Of a stretch of DNA of 64,000 nt, positions 1-8,575 are shown piece by piece (the stretch's first letter is position 1; each line of letters opens with the position of its first letter). Position numbers and translations under genes: made by a program. Under the pieces are notes generated by a model. The model did no database searches and had not been told where the DNA came from. It saw only the letters and a list, made by a program, of their open reading frames with translations. Source of the DNA: Mediterranea massiliensis (GTDB lineage Bacteria > Bacteroidota > Bacteroidia > Bacteroidales > Bacteroidaceae); the NCBI RefSeq assembly GCF_900128475.1, contig NZ_LT635837.1, positions 417,615-481,614 of the forward strand, written 5' to 3'.

Positions 1-1101
1 CAGCGGTGCATAGCAAAGTACCACACCCATACGGCGGTTGATGCGCGTAGTGGGCTTGCCGAAAATGCGCAGATACGTATCTTCCGCCTTTGTCACTTCC
101 TCCATGCCACGGTAGTTGGGACGTTCCTGACTGGCTATGGGCGACAGGATAACTGCACTGGCTCCCATCCGCTCCAATTTGATGTTCGGAATAGGCAATC
201 CCAAAACAGCACGCAGATGCAGTTCAAATTCGTTCAGATTCTGGGTACCAGCCAAGGTCACCATACCCGTATCGTGCGGACGGGGAGAAAGTTCGGAGAA
301 ATAGACACCGTTCTCATGGCTCAGGAAGAATTCCACTCCCCACAGACCGGCACCTGTCAGGGCACGGGTTACTTTCTCTGCCATCTCCTGCGCTTCCTTC
401 AGATGGGCAGGATCAATGTGGGCAGGCTGGAAGCTCTCCCGATAGTCACCACCTTTCTGCACGTGACCGATGGGCGGGCAGAACAGCGTAGGCCCGTTCT
501 TCTGAGTGACCGTAAGCAAGGTAATCTCACTGTCGAATTTGATGAACTCTTCGATAATCAGTTCCTTGATGTCACCTCGACTTCCGTTGCAACCATATTC
601 CCAAGCATGTTCCAGTTCATCGGCACTCTTCACCAACGACTGTCCTTTCCCCGAGGATGACATCAGTGGCTTCACAACGCAGGGGAAACCTATCTTAGCA
701 GCTGCTTCCTTCAGTTCATCGAGCGACTTCGCATAGAAGTATTTCGCCGTTTTCAGCCCAAGTTCCTTGGCTGCTAAGTCACGGATAGCCTTACGGTTCA
801 TGGTAAAGTTCACCGCACGCGCACTGGGCACCACCTGAATGCCTTCCTTTTCGAAATCGTAAAGGCGTTCGGTACGGATAGCCTCAATTTCGGGAACGAT
901 AATGTCCGGCTGATGCTTGCGCACAACGCGTTCCAGAGCATCGCCATCGAGCATGCTGAATACTTCACACTCATCTGCCACCTGCATCGCAGGAGCTCCC
1001 GCATACGAATCGCAGGCAATGATATACTGTCCCTTGCGCTGGGCAGCAATCACAAATTCCTTGCCCAACTCACCGGAACCCAATAACAAAATTTTCTTCA
1101 T
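1..1101 (-). CDS. purT: Phosphoribosylglycinamide formyltransferase 2 (PurT), 3'-truncated by window edge
   Basis: ATP-grasp enzyme that uses formate and ATP to formylate GAR in purine synthesis. The minus-strand frame starts [24 protein letters not shown], a Rossmann-like nucleotide loop typical of PurT/PurK, and continues through [11 protein letters not shown], the ATP-grasp segment [12 protein letters not shown] and the end motif [10 protein letters not shown]. All 367 codons visible are open; the family is about 390 residues, so only the last 20 or so residues lie outside the window. A short gap separates it from the upstream DUF4301 gene, with a strong hairpin terminator between, so it is probably transcribed on its own. 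Confidence 0.93.
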   Translation of the reverse strand, partial: MKKILLLGSGELGKEFVIAAQRKGQYIIACDSYAGAPAMQVADECEVFSMLDGDALERVVRKHQPDIIVPEIEAIRTERLYDFEKEGIQVVPSARAVNFTMNRKAIRDLAAKELGLKTAKYFYAKSLDELKEAAAKIGFPCVVKPLMSSSGKGQSLVKSADELEHAWEYGCNGSRGDIKELIIEEFIKFDSEITLLTVTQKNGPTLFCPPIGHVQKGGDYRESFQPAHIDPAHLKEAQEMAEKVTRALTGAGLWGVEFFLSHENGVYFSELSPRPHDTGMVTLAGTQNLNEFELHLRAVLGLPIPNIKLERMGASAVILSPIASQERPNYRGMEEVTKAEDTYLRIFGKPTTRINRRMGVVLCYAPL

Positions 1102-1146
1102 CGTACTATCTGTCTATTATAAAATGTATATATTCCAATAAAAGAA

Positions 1147-1188
1147 GAAGACCTTTCCAACAAGAATCATCTTGTTGGAAAGGTCTTC
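1147..1188 (-). terminator. Long perfect hairpin terminator after the DUF4301 gene
   Basis: Eighteen base pairs pair without mismatch (1147-1164 with 1171-1188) around a 6-nt loop; on the minus strand the stem is followed by a T-rich stretch (TTCTTTTATT). It sits 12 bases after the DUF4301 stop codon and before purT. Confidence 0.8.
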
Positions 1189-1199
1189 CAAAAAGTTTA

Positions 1200-2717
1200 T
1201 TACTGATGCTGTGCTCTCAACAAATCGTTGACTGTCTTCACGGGATTGAACGTACTCAAAGGTACTTCTACAAAGACAGTATTCCAATCGCTCATCGCTC
1301 CGTTCCACAGCCCTGGCAATTCGAGTGCCTTCAGATCCTTGCCATTTTTCGATTTATAGGAAATGAATCCTGTCGCCTTGTCGACGTACTTCACCAGGTC
1401 AAACTTATGACCTTTATAGTCGCGCACAGCGCACACCAGATCTACCGGATTGAAGTGAGTCCCCTTCTCGAACATTTCCTTCTTGGCCGGATCTTTCATA
1501 TCTATCTGAGAGCTTTCCAAAATTTGCAAAGAAATGGTACCGTCACTGTTATAAGCCAGAAACGGACCACCGCCAGGCTCGCCTACATTCTTCACCATAC
1601 CACAGACACGCATCGGGCGGTTCAGCTTTTTCTTCAAGTAAATGGCCAGTTCGGAGTCTTCGAGATTCTTCACTTCCGGATTCTTGCAATGCAGGTTCTT
1701 CTGCAAGAACTGAAGAATCTCAAGCACCTGGTCGTGGGTGTATTTCCCGCTGTCCAGCAATTGCAGATAGCTGAATGTCTTCTGCTGTAAAGCCACCAGC
1801 ACACCGGCAATCAATTTCTTGTAAAGAACGGTGTCCCCCTTCATCTTGTCGGGTACCACATTGTCGATGTTCTTGATAAAGATGATGTCAGCATCCAAGT
1901 CATTCAAGTTCTCAATCAAGGCGCCATGACCTCCCGGACGGAAAAGCAGTTTTCCATTGTCACGGAAAGGTTTGTTTTCCATATCCGCAGCGATTGTATC
2001 GGTACTTGGTTTCTGTTCAGAGAAACTGACGTTATAGTCTACTCCGTATTTCTTGGCATAAGCGGAAGCCTTTTCATCGACCAATGCCTTGAACAAAGCC
2101 CGGTGTTCGGGTGATACGGTAAAGTGAACGTTCACCTTTCCGTTCTTGTTGGCTGCATAAAGGGCGCCTTCTACCAGATGTTCTTCTACCGGCGTGCGGT
2201 TGCCATCTTCGTATTTGTGAAACTTCAACAAGCCTTTTGGCAAAGAACCATAATTCAGCCCCGCAGCCTCTAGCAAAGCCGACACAACAGCTTTGTATTT
2301 GCCTACAGCCAGTAATTCCGAAATTCCCTGGCCTGCAGTCTTCAGACAAGCTTCATTCAGATCGGAATAAAAAGCGAATTTCTCAATTTTCTCAAAGAAT
2401 GTCTTCTCAAATGTAGTCTGGGGAACCTCATAATTAGCTCCCAGAAATTCGAACAAGTTCTTGAACATGCGGCTGGCTGCGCCCGAAGCCGGCACAAACT
2501 TCACAACCACTTTATCCGTCTTCATATAGGCTTCCCACGCATCCAGATACTTTTTCTGAGCATCGGCATCAAGAGCCAGAATACCATTCTCGACCGAAGC
2601 GGCCGCATACAGTTTCAGGTAGGGAAAGCCTTTTTCAAAACAAGCCAGCTGTTCGGCAATCTGTTGTTCCGAGATGCCTTTTTGGGCAAGCATCTCTTTG
2701 TCTTGTTGTGTTATCAT
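1200..2717 (-). CDS. DUF4301 family protein
   Basis: A 505-residue cytoplasmic protein without signal peptide or membrane segments. The opening MITQQDKEMLAQKGISEQQI, the segment VKFVPASGAASRMFKNLFEFL near residue 75, and RPGGHGALIENLNDLDADIIFIKNIDNV near residue 265 match the Bacteroidota family DUF4301; the last segment resembles the metal/nucleotide sugar site of UDP-sugar pyrophosphorylase-like folds, but the substrate is unknown. It is a single-gene unit ending at a strong terminator. An AT-rich upstream region with no gene separates it from the OMP85 gene. I recognise the family, not a function. Confidence 0.85.
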   Translation of the reverse strand: MITQQDKEMLAQKGISEQQIAEQLACFEKGFPYLKLYAAASVENGILALDADAQKKYLDAWEAYMKTDKVVVKFVPASGAASRMFKNLFEFLGANYEVPQTTFEKTFFEKIEKFAFYSDLNEACLKTAGQGISELLAVGKYKAVVSALLEAAGLNYGSLPKGLLKFHKYEDGNRTPVEEHLVEGALYAANKNGKVNVHFTVSPEHRALFKALVDEKASAYAKKYGVDYNVSFSEQKPSTDTIAADMENKPFRDNGKLLFRPGGHGALIENLNDLDADIIFIKNIDNVVPDKMKGDTVLYKKLIAGVLVALQQKTFSYLQLLDSGKYTHDQVLEILQFLQKNLHCKNPEVKNLEDSELAIYLKKKLNRPMRVCGMVKNVGEPGGGPFLAYNSDGTISLQILESSQIDMKDPAKKEMFEKGTHFNPVDLVCAVRDYKGHKFDLVKYVDKATGFISYKSKNGKDLKALELPGLWNGAMSDWNTVFVEVPLSTFNPVKTVNDLLRAQHQ

Positions 2718-2869
2718 AATAATATCTATTATATTTTTGAATCGTCTTCCATTCTTTTATTGCCCAAAAATACAAAAAAACTGTAACAGAGACGCGAAAA
2801 TAAGGGAAAATCTGCAATAGAATCCCGATATGGTATCTACACCATTTCCAAAAGATGAAAAGGCTGTGT

Positions 2870-5182
2870 TCAGAAAGGATATCCAACCGCAAAATGGAAA
2901 GCAAAGTCACGACCGAAATCAGGATGAATAATGGGATAACGGTCCCGACCACTTTCGTAAACCGGATTAATGGCCTTCATACCTCCATCAAAACGAAGGA
3001 CAAAGAAATCAAGGTCCAGACGCAATCCTATTCCATAGGCCACAGCTATTTGCTTATAAAACCGATTGAACTTAAATTGTCCGCCCGGCTGGCTTTCATA
3101 ATCACGCAATGTCCAGATGTTGCCCGCATCAACAAACACCGCCCCACGGAATTTCCAGAACAAACGAGTACGATACTCCACACTAGCATCCAGTTTGATA
3201 TCTCCTGACTGGTTCAAGAAGTTATTCTTATCCCCCTGATAAGATCCCGGACCTAACTCTCGGACCGACCAACCACGGACGCTGTTGGCTCCTCCCGAAA
3301 AATAACGCTTCTCGAAAGGCACGACACTGGCGTTGCCGTATGGAACAGCGATTCCTCCGCCAATGTGAAAAGCCAAAGAATTACGGTTGTCTATCACAAT
3401 ATTCTTGGCATAGTCAAAATCACCCTTCACGTATTGAGCAAAAGGAATATTCAACAGCGTATATTCTCCAGCCTCATTCTTCTTCATGCCGGTCAGTTTG
3501 GCCAACCCATACAAGATATTGCCTACCGACTCCACGTTCACACGGATAGAATAAGAATTTCCAATCAGCGTATTGTTGGTCAACGCTTGCCCTGCACTAT
3601 TATAGGTATACGTATAACCTGTACGAACGATAAAGCGGTCCTCGTAATTGTAGGCCAGAATATAGTTCTCTTCCTGCTCCAGATATTTTTCCTTGAAACT
3701 CGGATCAATCCAAGGCATATAGAGATAATTGATATCCAACAAATCAATGCGATGTTGCGCGCGCTGGTGCTGTACCCCCCAACGGTAACTCCAACTGCCC
3801 GAAGCTACGATACGGGTAAACTCAGGACGCATCTGATAATTGTACTGCAGACCAAATTCCGTAGTAGCCCTTATCTTCCTTTTGTAATCATTACTTAAAA
3901 AAGGAAACATGAAGCGTGGAAAGTTCAAGGAGACTTCAGCTCCCAGCTCCGTATAATTTTCCTGACTATATCCACTACTCAAAGGTGAAATGGCCTCGTA
4001 AGCCCCACGCAGACGGAGCGTCAACCCTTCCGACCCACGAAACAAGTTGCGATGTTGAAAAGACAAAGCCGCTGCCGCCCCCAAATCGCCCGCAGAGTTA
4101 GTTCCTTCCAGTTCAAAAGAAACGGATTGATGTTTGCTTTTGGTCAACATCACATAAGCATTCAAGAGCGTACTGTCCTTGTGGTTTTCTAAAAAACGGA
4201 TATTGGTATATTTCAAAGCCTGCAGACGTCCGAAATTGGAATAGGTGCGCTGCACCTGCTGTTCGTTATACAAACTGCCCGGCACGATACGCAAGTTATT
4301 CTCCAATACTTGGGGACGAAGGTACAACTTGTCCTTAAAATAAATGGGAAAGCCTTTGTAATGCAACGAATCGTTCACTTCAATGCCATTGGTAGAAGAA
4401 GATTTCATCACGTCATAATCCGTCACAAAACTTACTTTATCCACCCGATACTGAGGATGGGGTACCTCCCTTTGTCCAGCTCTCGGCCTATAAAGGGAGA
4501 GGTGAAGAGTAAGGTCTACCTGATAAGTATTCTTCACCGTATCGGCCGAATAGTAAAAATAATCCTTGTTGAATTTATAATACCCGTTCTCCAGTAAAAT
4601 ATTGGTGATGCGCAACCGCTCCGCATCCAGGCGATTAACGTTCATCACCATTCCTTCGTTCAAAAGTGTAGAGACAGAGTCCTGCTGCATATAGTTCCAG
4701 ACAGTCGTATCGGGGATATCATAATGAATGCTGCGTACGATGTAGGGATTGCCCGTATGTACCCGATAAATCAGTTTGAGCTTTTTCTTCTTCACATAAC
4801 GCAGCGGCTCAACGGTGGCTCCCAAATACCCCATGTTCTGAACGGCTTTTGTCATTTCCTCGGCCGTACGTGCCGTTTCCTCTTCCTTGTAGATGACCGG
4901 CGCATCTCCCAATTTTCGCAACATACGATTTCCCCAACGTGTCGTGTCTGCCCCCGACCAATTGTATACATACAACTGGGTCTTGATCAGGCTGAACCAT
5001 TTGGAATTGGGAGTCTGACGTACATAAGGAGAAAGATCCGACGGCTTTACATTCTTATTGTCCGTCTGTATCTTCACATCGTCCAGCAGGAAAGAGCCGT
5101 CGGGCACATACTTGGTGGAAGAGCAAGATGCCGACAACAACAGAACCAGAACGGACAATACACTGTAAAAGCCTTTCTTCAT
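2870..5182 (-). CDS. TamA/BamA-like OMP85 outer-membrane assembly lipoprotein
   Basis: Predicted 770-residue outer-membrane protein. I start it at the MKKGFYS methionine because this gives a clean lipoprotein signal (hydrophobic run then LLSASC, Cys at about 20) rather than five residues upstream. The middle carries POTRA-like beta-alpha repeats (about 90-330) and the C-terminal half is an OMP85 barrel: RNLFRGSEGLTLRLRG, YFSGGANSVRGWSVRELGPG (the conserved VRG loop) and a C-terminal Phe in FHFAVGYPF. The family inserts barrels or lipoproteins in the outer membrane. A lipid-anchored OMP85 protein is a Bacteroidota trait. It is divergent from the RNA methyltransferase gene. Confidence 0.9.
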   Translation of the reverse strand: MKKGFYSVLSVLVLLLSASCSSTKYVPDGSFLLDDVKIQTDNKNVKPSDLSPYVRQTPNSKWFSLIKTQLYVYNWSGADTTRWGNRMLRKLGDAPVIYKEEETARTAEEMTKAVQNMGYLGATVEPLRYVKKKKLKLIYRVHTGNPYIVRSIHYDIPDTTVWNYMQQDSVSTLLNEGMVMNVNRLDAERLRITNILLENGYYKFNKDYFYYSADTVKNTYQVDLTLHLSLYRPRAGQREVPHPQYRVDKVSFVTDYDVMKSSSTNGIEVNDSLHYKGFPIYFKDKLYLRPQVLENNLRIVPGSLYNEQQVQRTYSNFGRLQALKYTNIRFLENHKDSTLLNAYVMLTKSKHQSVSFELEGTNSAGDLGAAAALSFQHRNLFRGSEGLTLRLRGAYEAISPLSSGYSQENYTELGAEVSLNFPRFMFPFLSNDYKRKIRATTEFGLQYNYQMRPEFTRIVASGSWSYRWGVQHQRAQHRIDLLDINYLYMPWIDPSFKEKYLEQEENYILAYNYEDRFIVRTGYTYTYNSAGQALTNNTLIGNSYSIRVNVESVGNILYGLAKLTGMKKNEAGEYTLLNIPFAQYVKGDFDYAKNIVIDNRNSLAFHIGGGIAVPYGNASVVPFEKRYFSGGANSVRGWSVRELGPGSYQGDKNNFLNQSGDIKLDASVEYRTRLFWKFRGAVFVDAGNIWTLRDYESQPGGQFKFNRFYKQIAVAYGIGLRLDLDFFVLRFDGGMKAINPVYESGRDRYPIIHPDFGRDFAFHFAVGYPF

Positions 5183-5257
5183 ATCGGATACGCACATAAA
5201 CAGCTACAAATATAGGCTTAATTTTCGGTTCCTAAAAACAAACTGATGCCAAAGAGT

Positions 5258-5290
5258 TTTTGATTATCTGAAAATAATGGCGTACTTTTG
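5258..5290 (+). promoter_or_regulatory. Bacteroides-type promoter for the TrmH-like methyltransferase
   Basis: TTTTG (5258-5262) and TACTTTTG (5283-5290) are spaced by 20 bp, matching the Bacteroides primary sigma consensus TTTG-N19-21-TAnnTTTG. The start codon follows 25 bp after the -7 element. Confidence 0.7.
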
Positions 5291-5314
5291 CGGAAAAAGC
5301 AATTCCACACCTGT

Positions 5315-6088
5315 ATGACACTGAGCAAGAACAAAATTAAATACATCCGTTCACTGGAACTGAAGAAAAACCGCCAGGCAGAAGGCGTCTTTCTGGCCGA
5401 AGGGCACAAATTGGTCGGCGACTTGCTGGGACACTTCCCCTGCCGTTTCCTGGCTGCCACAGCCGAGTGGTTCGCGGTTCCTGAAAACCGTTGCAAGGTG
5501 TCTGCAGACGAAACGGCCGAAGTCAGCGAAGAAGAACTCTCACGGGCCAGCCTGCTGAAAACACCCCAACAAGTATTGGCCATATTCGAACAACCCAAAT
5601 ACCCAACAGATCCGTCCGTCATCCGTCAGTCGCTCTGTCTGGCACTGGACAATGTACAGGATCCCGGCAATCTGGGGACCATTGTCCGACTGGCCGACTG
5701 GTTCGGCATCGAACACATCTACTGCTCCCTCCATACCGCCGACATCTACAACCCCAAAGCTATCCAAGCCACAATGGGCGGCATAGCTCATGTAAAGCTG
5801 CACTACACCCCCCTGCCCGACCTTATCGCATCATTGGACAAGGACATTCCTGTCTACGGAACCTTCCTCGATGGAGAAAACATGTATAAGGAATCTTTGT
5901 CAACCCACGGACTGATTGTCATGGGAAACGAAGGAAACGGCATCAGCCCGGAAGTAAGAAACCTGATCAACCGACGACTGTATATTCCCAATTACCCGGT
6001 CGGACGGGAAACGGCAGAGTCGCTCAACGTAGCCATTGCTACCGCAATCGTATGTGCTGAGTTCCGGCGACAGGCTTCATCCCTGTAA
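5315..6088 (+). CDS. TrmH/SpoU-family RNA 2'-O-methyltransferase
   Basis: SAM-dependent rRNA or tRNA ribose methyltransferase of about 257 residues. The start MTLSKNKIKYIRSLELKKNR is chosen because it lies just after a good promoter and begins the SpoU substrate-binding domain (AEGHKLVGDLL). The catalytic SPOUT domain shows all three motifs: LALDNVQDPGNLGTIVRLADWFGI, LIVMGNEGNGISPEV and YIPNYPVGRETAESLNVAIATAIV, which form the knotted SAM site. The exact target nucleotide cannot be told. Its 3' end overlaps the convergent 108-residue gene by about 50 bp. Confidence 0.9.
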   Translation: MTLSKNKIKYIRSLELKKNRQAEGVFLAEGHKLVGDLLGHFPCRFLAATAEWFAVPENRCKVSADETAEVSEEELSRASLLKTPQQVLAIFEQPKYPTDPSVIRQSLCLALDNVQDPGNLGTIVRLADWFGIEHIYCSLHTADIYNPKAIQATMGGIAHVKLHYTPLPDLIASLDKDIPVYGTFLDGENMYKESLSTHGLIVMGNEGNGISPEVRNLINRRLYIPNYPVGRETAESLNVAIATAIVCAEFRRQASSL

Positions 6089-6365
6089 AATCGAAAGGAA
6101 ACAACAGAATCGGTATCCATTGCGACAGCTTATCCTTTACGTCAGATGGTACCTCCTCCAACAGCGTCTTTACTCTGAACAATGAGGCATCCACTTCGTG
6201 TTCCGAAGCCGTCAGCACAATTACCCCCGGCTGCCATTCTGTGTTTTCAATCTCCGATGTCAGTGGGAACAGGGCAATGACATGTCCGTCCAGCATTTCC
6301 ACCACATGCTGTTTCAGAAAGCCATAGTCGGGCAAATAGACATAATGGGCCGCATAACGTATCAT
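6039..6365 (-). CDS. Small conserved-position hypothetical at the end of the ileS-lspA operon
   Basis: A 108-residue soluble protein (MIRYAAHYVYLPDYGFLKQHVVEMLDGHVIALFPLTSEIENTEW) with no family I recognise. Its ATG overlaps the stop codon of the DUF4296 gene by four bases, which argues for translational coupling and that it is real. It is the last gene of the ileS-DksA-lspA-DUF4296 unit, and its C-terminal coding end runs into the opposite-strand methyltransferase gene. The compact length and single domain suggest an accessory role; nothing more can be said. Confidence 0.7.
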   Translation of the reverse strand: MIRYAAHYVYLPDYGFLKQHVVEMLDGHVIALFPLTSEIENTEWQPGVIVLTASEHEVDASLFRVKTLLEEVPSDVKDKLSQWIPILLFPFDFTGMKPVAGTQHIRLR

Positions 6366-7384
6366 TGCCGACGGGGATTTCTTTCACGATTGTTCAATTT
6401 CAACGGCTTGTTCTGCACCGGACGTGCAACAGGCTGTTTCTGCACTTTTCGGTCTTCCTCAAACGCGGACGGCCTGGGACGGACACGAGGCGTACTGCCC
6501 GGCTTACCCATGTCAGCGGGTTTGTCCTTCACCGAATCGGTTTTCACAACCGTTTCAGGCTGTTCGCCAGAAACCGTCTTCAACGTATCTTTTGCCGCTA
6601 CAGACGTCGTGTCGGTACAATGATAGCGCATCAAGGAGATCCGGTTGAGCAACAATGCACGCTGCTCTGCCTGCCGGGGATAATACACAAAGCCGGTCAC
6701 TTCCTCGATTGCACCCAACGTATCGCCCTGCAAGGTCAATGAATGGTAGCCCGCAGACAAGATCCTACGGATATCCCCCACGATGCTGTCGTTCTTGTAA
6801 TGAATCTGCATGGCCATTACCGGTGCCGACAAACTGTCAAAACCGGTTCCCTGAAAAGCGAAATGCACATTCCACCGCAACGTGTCCCGATCCTGGAAGT
6901 TACTGTCGGCCGGCAAGACAAAGGTTATCTTGTTGTCCATCGGCATACCAGACAGCTGATAGAGCCGTTGCCAGCCCCATACATCAATGCTGTCACCCGG
7001 CTTCGAAGTGCGAGGTTTGTTGTCGCGTTGGGCAATCAGCGTTTCCAACGATTCCTTTTCCGCTTTCAGCCGCGTATTGATGTTCTCATATATTTTGGAA
7101 AGCACCTCCGGATTGCGCGCAAACCACGTCATCGAAGAGTCGAACTGAGCCTCCGTAATGCCATACTTGCGGTATACAGCCTCCACATAGAGTACACGTT
7201 TGTAGTTCTCATTATAGGGAAGCCCTTCCCCCATCGCCTTGGCAATGTGATAATCATAAAGCACGTTTTCCATCTCCGCATCCGAAAAGACGCCGTCGGG
7301 CCTCTTCACTTGACAGGAAGCCAAGGCCAGCAACAGGAAAACCGCTGCTCCATACCACTGAAGTCTATTTTTGTTTTTCATCAT
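6362..7384 (-). CDS. DUF4296 lipoprotein
   Basis: A 340-residue predicted lipoprotein: MMKNKNRLQWYGAAVFLLLALASCQVKRP gives a lipobox LASC, Cys near 24. The N-terminal domain (GVFSDAEMENVLYDYHIAKAMGEG ... VEAVYRKYGITEAQFDSSMTWFARNPEVLSKIYENI) is the DUF4296 helical domain; the C-terminal third is low-complexity, proline- and lysine-rich. The first ATG overlaps the lspA stop (ATGA), a tight coupling. Placed directly after lspA, the enzyme that matures lipoproteins, it may assist in envelope biogenesis, but that is inference. Confidence 0.85.
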   Translation of the reverse strand: MMKNKNRLQWYGAAVFLLLALASCQVKRPDGVFSDAEMENVLYDYHIAKAMGEGLPYNENYKRVLYVEAVYRKYGITEAQFDSSMTWFARNPEVLSKIYENINTRLKAEKESLETLIAQRDNKPRTSKPGDSIDVWGWQRLYQLSGMPMDNKITFVLPADSNFQDRDTLRWNVHFAFQGTGFDSLSAPVMAMQIHYKNDSIVGDIRRILSAGYHSLTLQGDTLGAIEEVTGFVYYPRQAEQRALLLNRISLMRYHCTDTTSVAAKDTLKTVSGEQPETVVKTDSVKDKPADMGKPGSTPRVRPRPSAFEEDRKVQKQPVARPVQNKPLKLNNRERNPRRQ

Positions 7385-8052
7385 TTCCGGATTACTGTAT
7401 GATAGGCTTCATTCAAATATCTGCTGTAGAAAAGCAGCAGGGCAATGATGCCGCAACTGATGGAAGCGTCGGCAAAGTTGAAAATAGGGCTGAAGAAAAT
7501 GAAATGTTCACCGCCGACGAAAGGCATCCACGACGGCCAATCGGTCTCAATAATCGGGAAGTAGAACATATCGACCACCTTTCCGTAGAACAAGGGAGCA
7601 TATCCGCCACCCTCGGGCAGGAACGAAGCCAGCTGGTAGGTCGTGCTTTCACTGAACAGCACGCCATAGAACACACTGTCGATGATGTTGCCCAAAGCTC
7701 CCGTCAGCACCAACGACACGCAGACGATGAAACCGGTCTTCATCTTGTGCTGCACAAACTTATACAGGAACCAGGCAATGACGGCCACGGCTGCAATACG
7801 GAAGGAGGTCAGGAACAGTTTTCCTACAATTTCCATACCGAAGGCCATGCCGTTGTTCTCCGTAAAGAAGATGTAAAACCACGTAGGAGGTTCGGCATGG
7901 ATACCCAGTTTGTCGTACAACCAGCCAATGGCATTGACACTGTCGTGCCAGTACATGCCCGTCTTCACGGCCACCTTAATCAGCTGGTCGACAATCAGTA
8001 CCGAAAATATTACAAGCAGGGCTATCCGTCCCTTGGTCCAAAAGTTCTTCAT
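7381..8052 (-). CDS. lspA: Lipoprotein signal peptidase (signal peptidase II)
   Basis: Inner-membrane aspartyl protease that removes signal peptides from prolipoproteins. Four membrane helices are visible in 223 residues. Conserved boxes: VDQLIKVAVK (N-terminal), FTENNGMAFGM, the first catalytic Asp in LTGALGNIID and the second in FNFADASISCG. A 45-residue insertion rich in aromatic residues between the two Asp boxes (FLPEGGGYAPLFYGKVVDMFYF) makes it longer than the E. coli enzyme (164 residues); such insertions are common in Bacteroidota. It lies between the DksA-like gene and DUF4296, with overlap to the latter. Confidence 0.95.
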   Translation of the reverse strand: MKNFWTKGRIALLVIFSVLIVDQLIKVAVKTGMYWHDSVNAIGWLYDKLGIHAEPPTWFYIFFTENNGMAFGMEIVGKLFLTSFRIAAVAVIAWFLYKFVQHKMKTGFIVCVSLVLTGALGNIIDSVFYGVLFSESTTYQLASFLPEGGGYAPLFYGKVVDMFYFPIIETDWPSWMPFVGGEHFIFFSPIFNFADASISCGIIALLLFYSRYLNEAYHTVIRK

Positions 8053-8141
8053 TCCAATCTCTACCGATTATAAAAAAACGCAAGCTACGGACGTACAGAG
8101 ACGATTGCCCCTGCACAGCCCATAGCCTGCTCTGTTCCCTA

Positions 8142-8522
8142 TTACTTCTTGCCACTGTTCTTGGCCTCGATGCTCAGGGTAGCATGAGGCACGGCACGCA
8201 GGCGTTCCTTCGGAATCAGCTTGCCGGTCTCGCGGCAAATGCCGTACGTTTTGTTCTCAATGCGCACCAAAGCAGCCTGAAGTCCCTGGATGAACTTCAG
8301 CTGACGCTGGGCCAGGCGGGTCGTTTCTTCCTTCGACAAGGTGTTGGCACCTTCTTCCAATACCTTATACGTAGGAGAGGTATCGTCGGTATCATTGCCG
8401 TCGGCACCGGTCAGGCTGGCTTTCAGCAATTCATAGTCGCGTTGCGCCAACTCCAGCTTCTCCAAAATAATGGCGCGAAATTCTTCCAATTCTGCATCCG
8501 AGTATCTTGTCTTTTCTGCCAT
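8142..8522 (-). CDS. TraR/DksA-family protein with degenerate zinc finger
   Basis: A 126-residue RNA-polymerase secondary-channel-type protein. The N-terminal coiled coil (RYSDAELEEFRAIILEKLELAQRDYELLKASL ... LAQRQLKFIQGLQAALVRIENKTYGICRETGKLIPKERLRAVPHATLSIEA) matches DksA/TraR. The C-terminal zinc-finger fold is recognisable, but only one of the four expected cysteines remains (GICRETG, then VPHAT). It therefore probably does not bind zinc in the classic way. It sits between ileS and lspA, a gene order frequent in Bacteroidales. It could modulate transcription under stringent conditions. Confidence 0.9.
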   Translation of the reverse strand: MAEKTRYSDAELEEFRAIILEKLELAQRDYELLKASLTGADGNDTDDTSPTYKVLEEGANTLSKEETTRLAQRQLKFIQGLQAALVRIENKTYGICRETGKLIPKERLRAVPHATLSIEAKNSGKK

Positions 8523-8575
8523 AATTGTAAATGCGTTTAGTTTGTTCGGTATTAAATTATCTTTTCCATTCTCTC

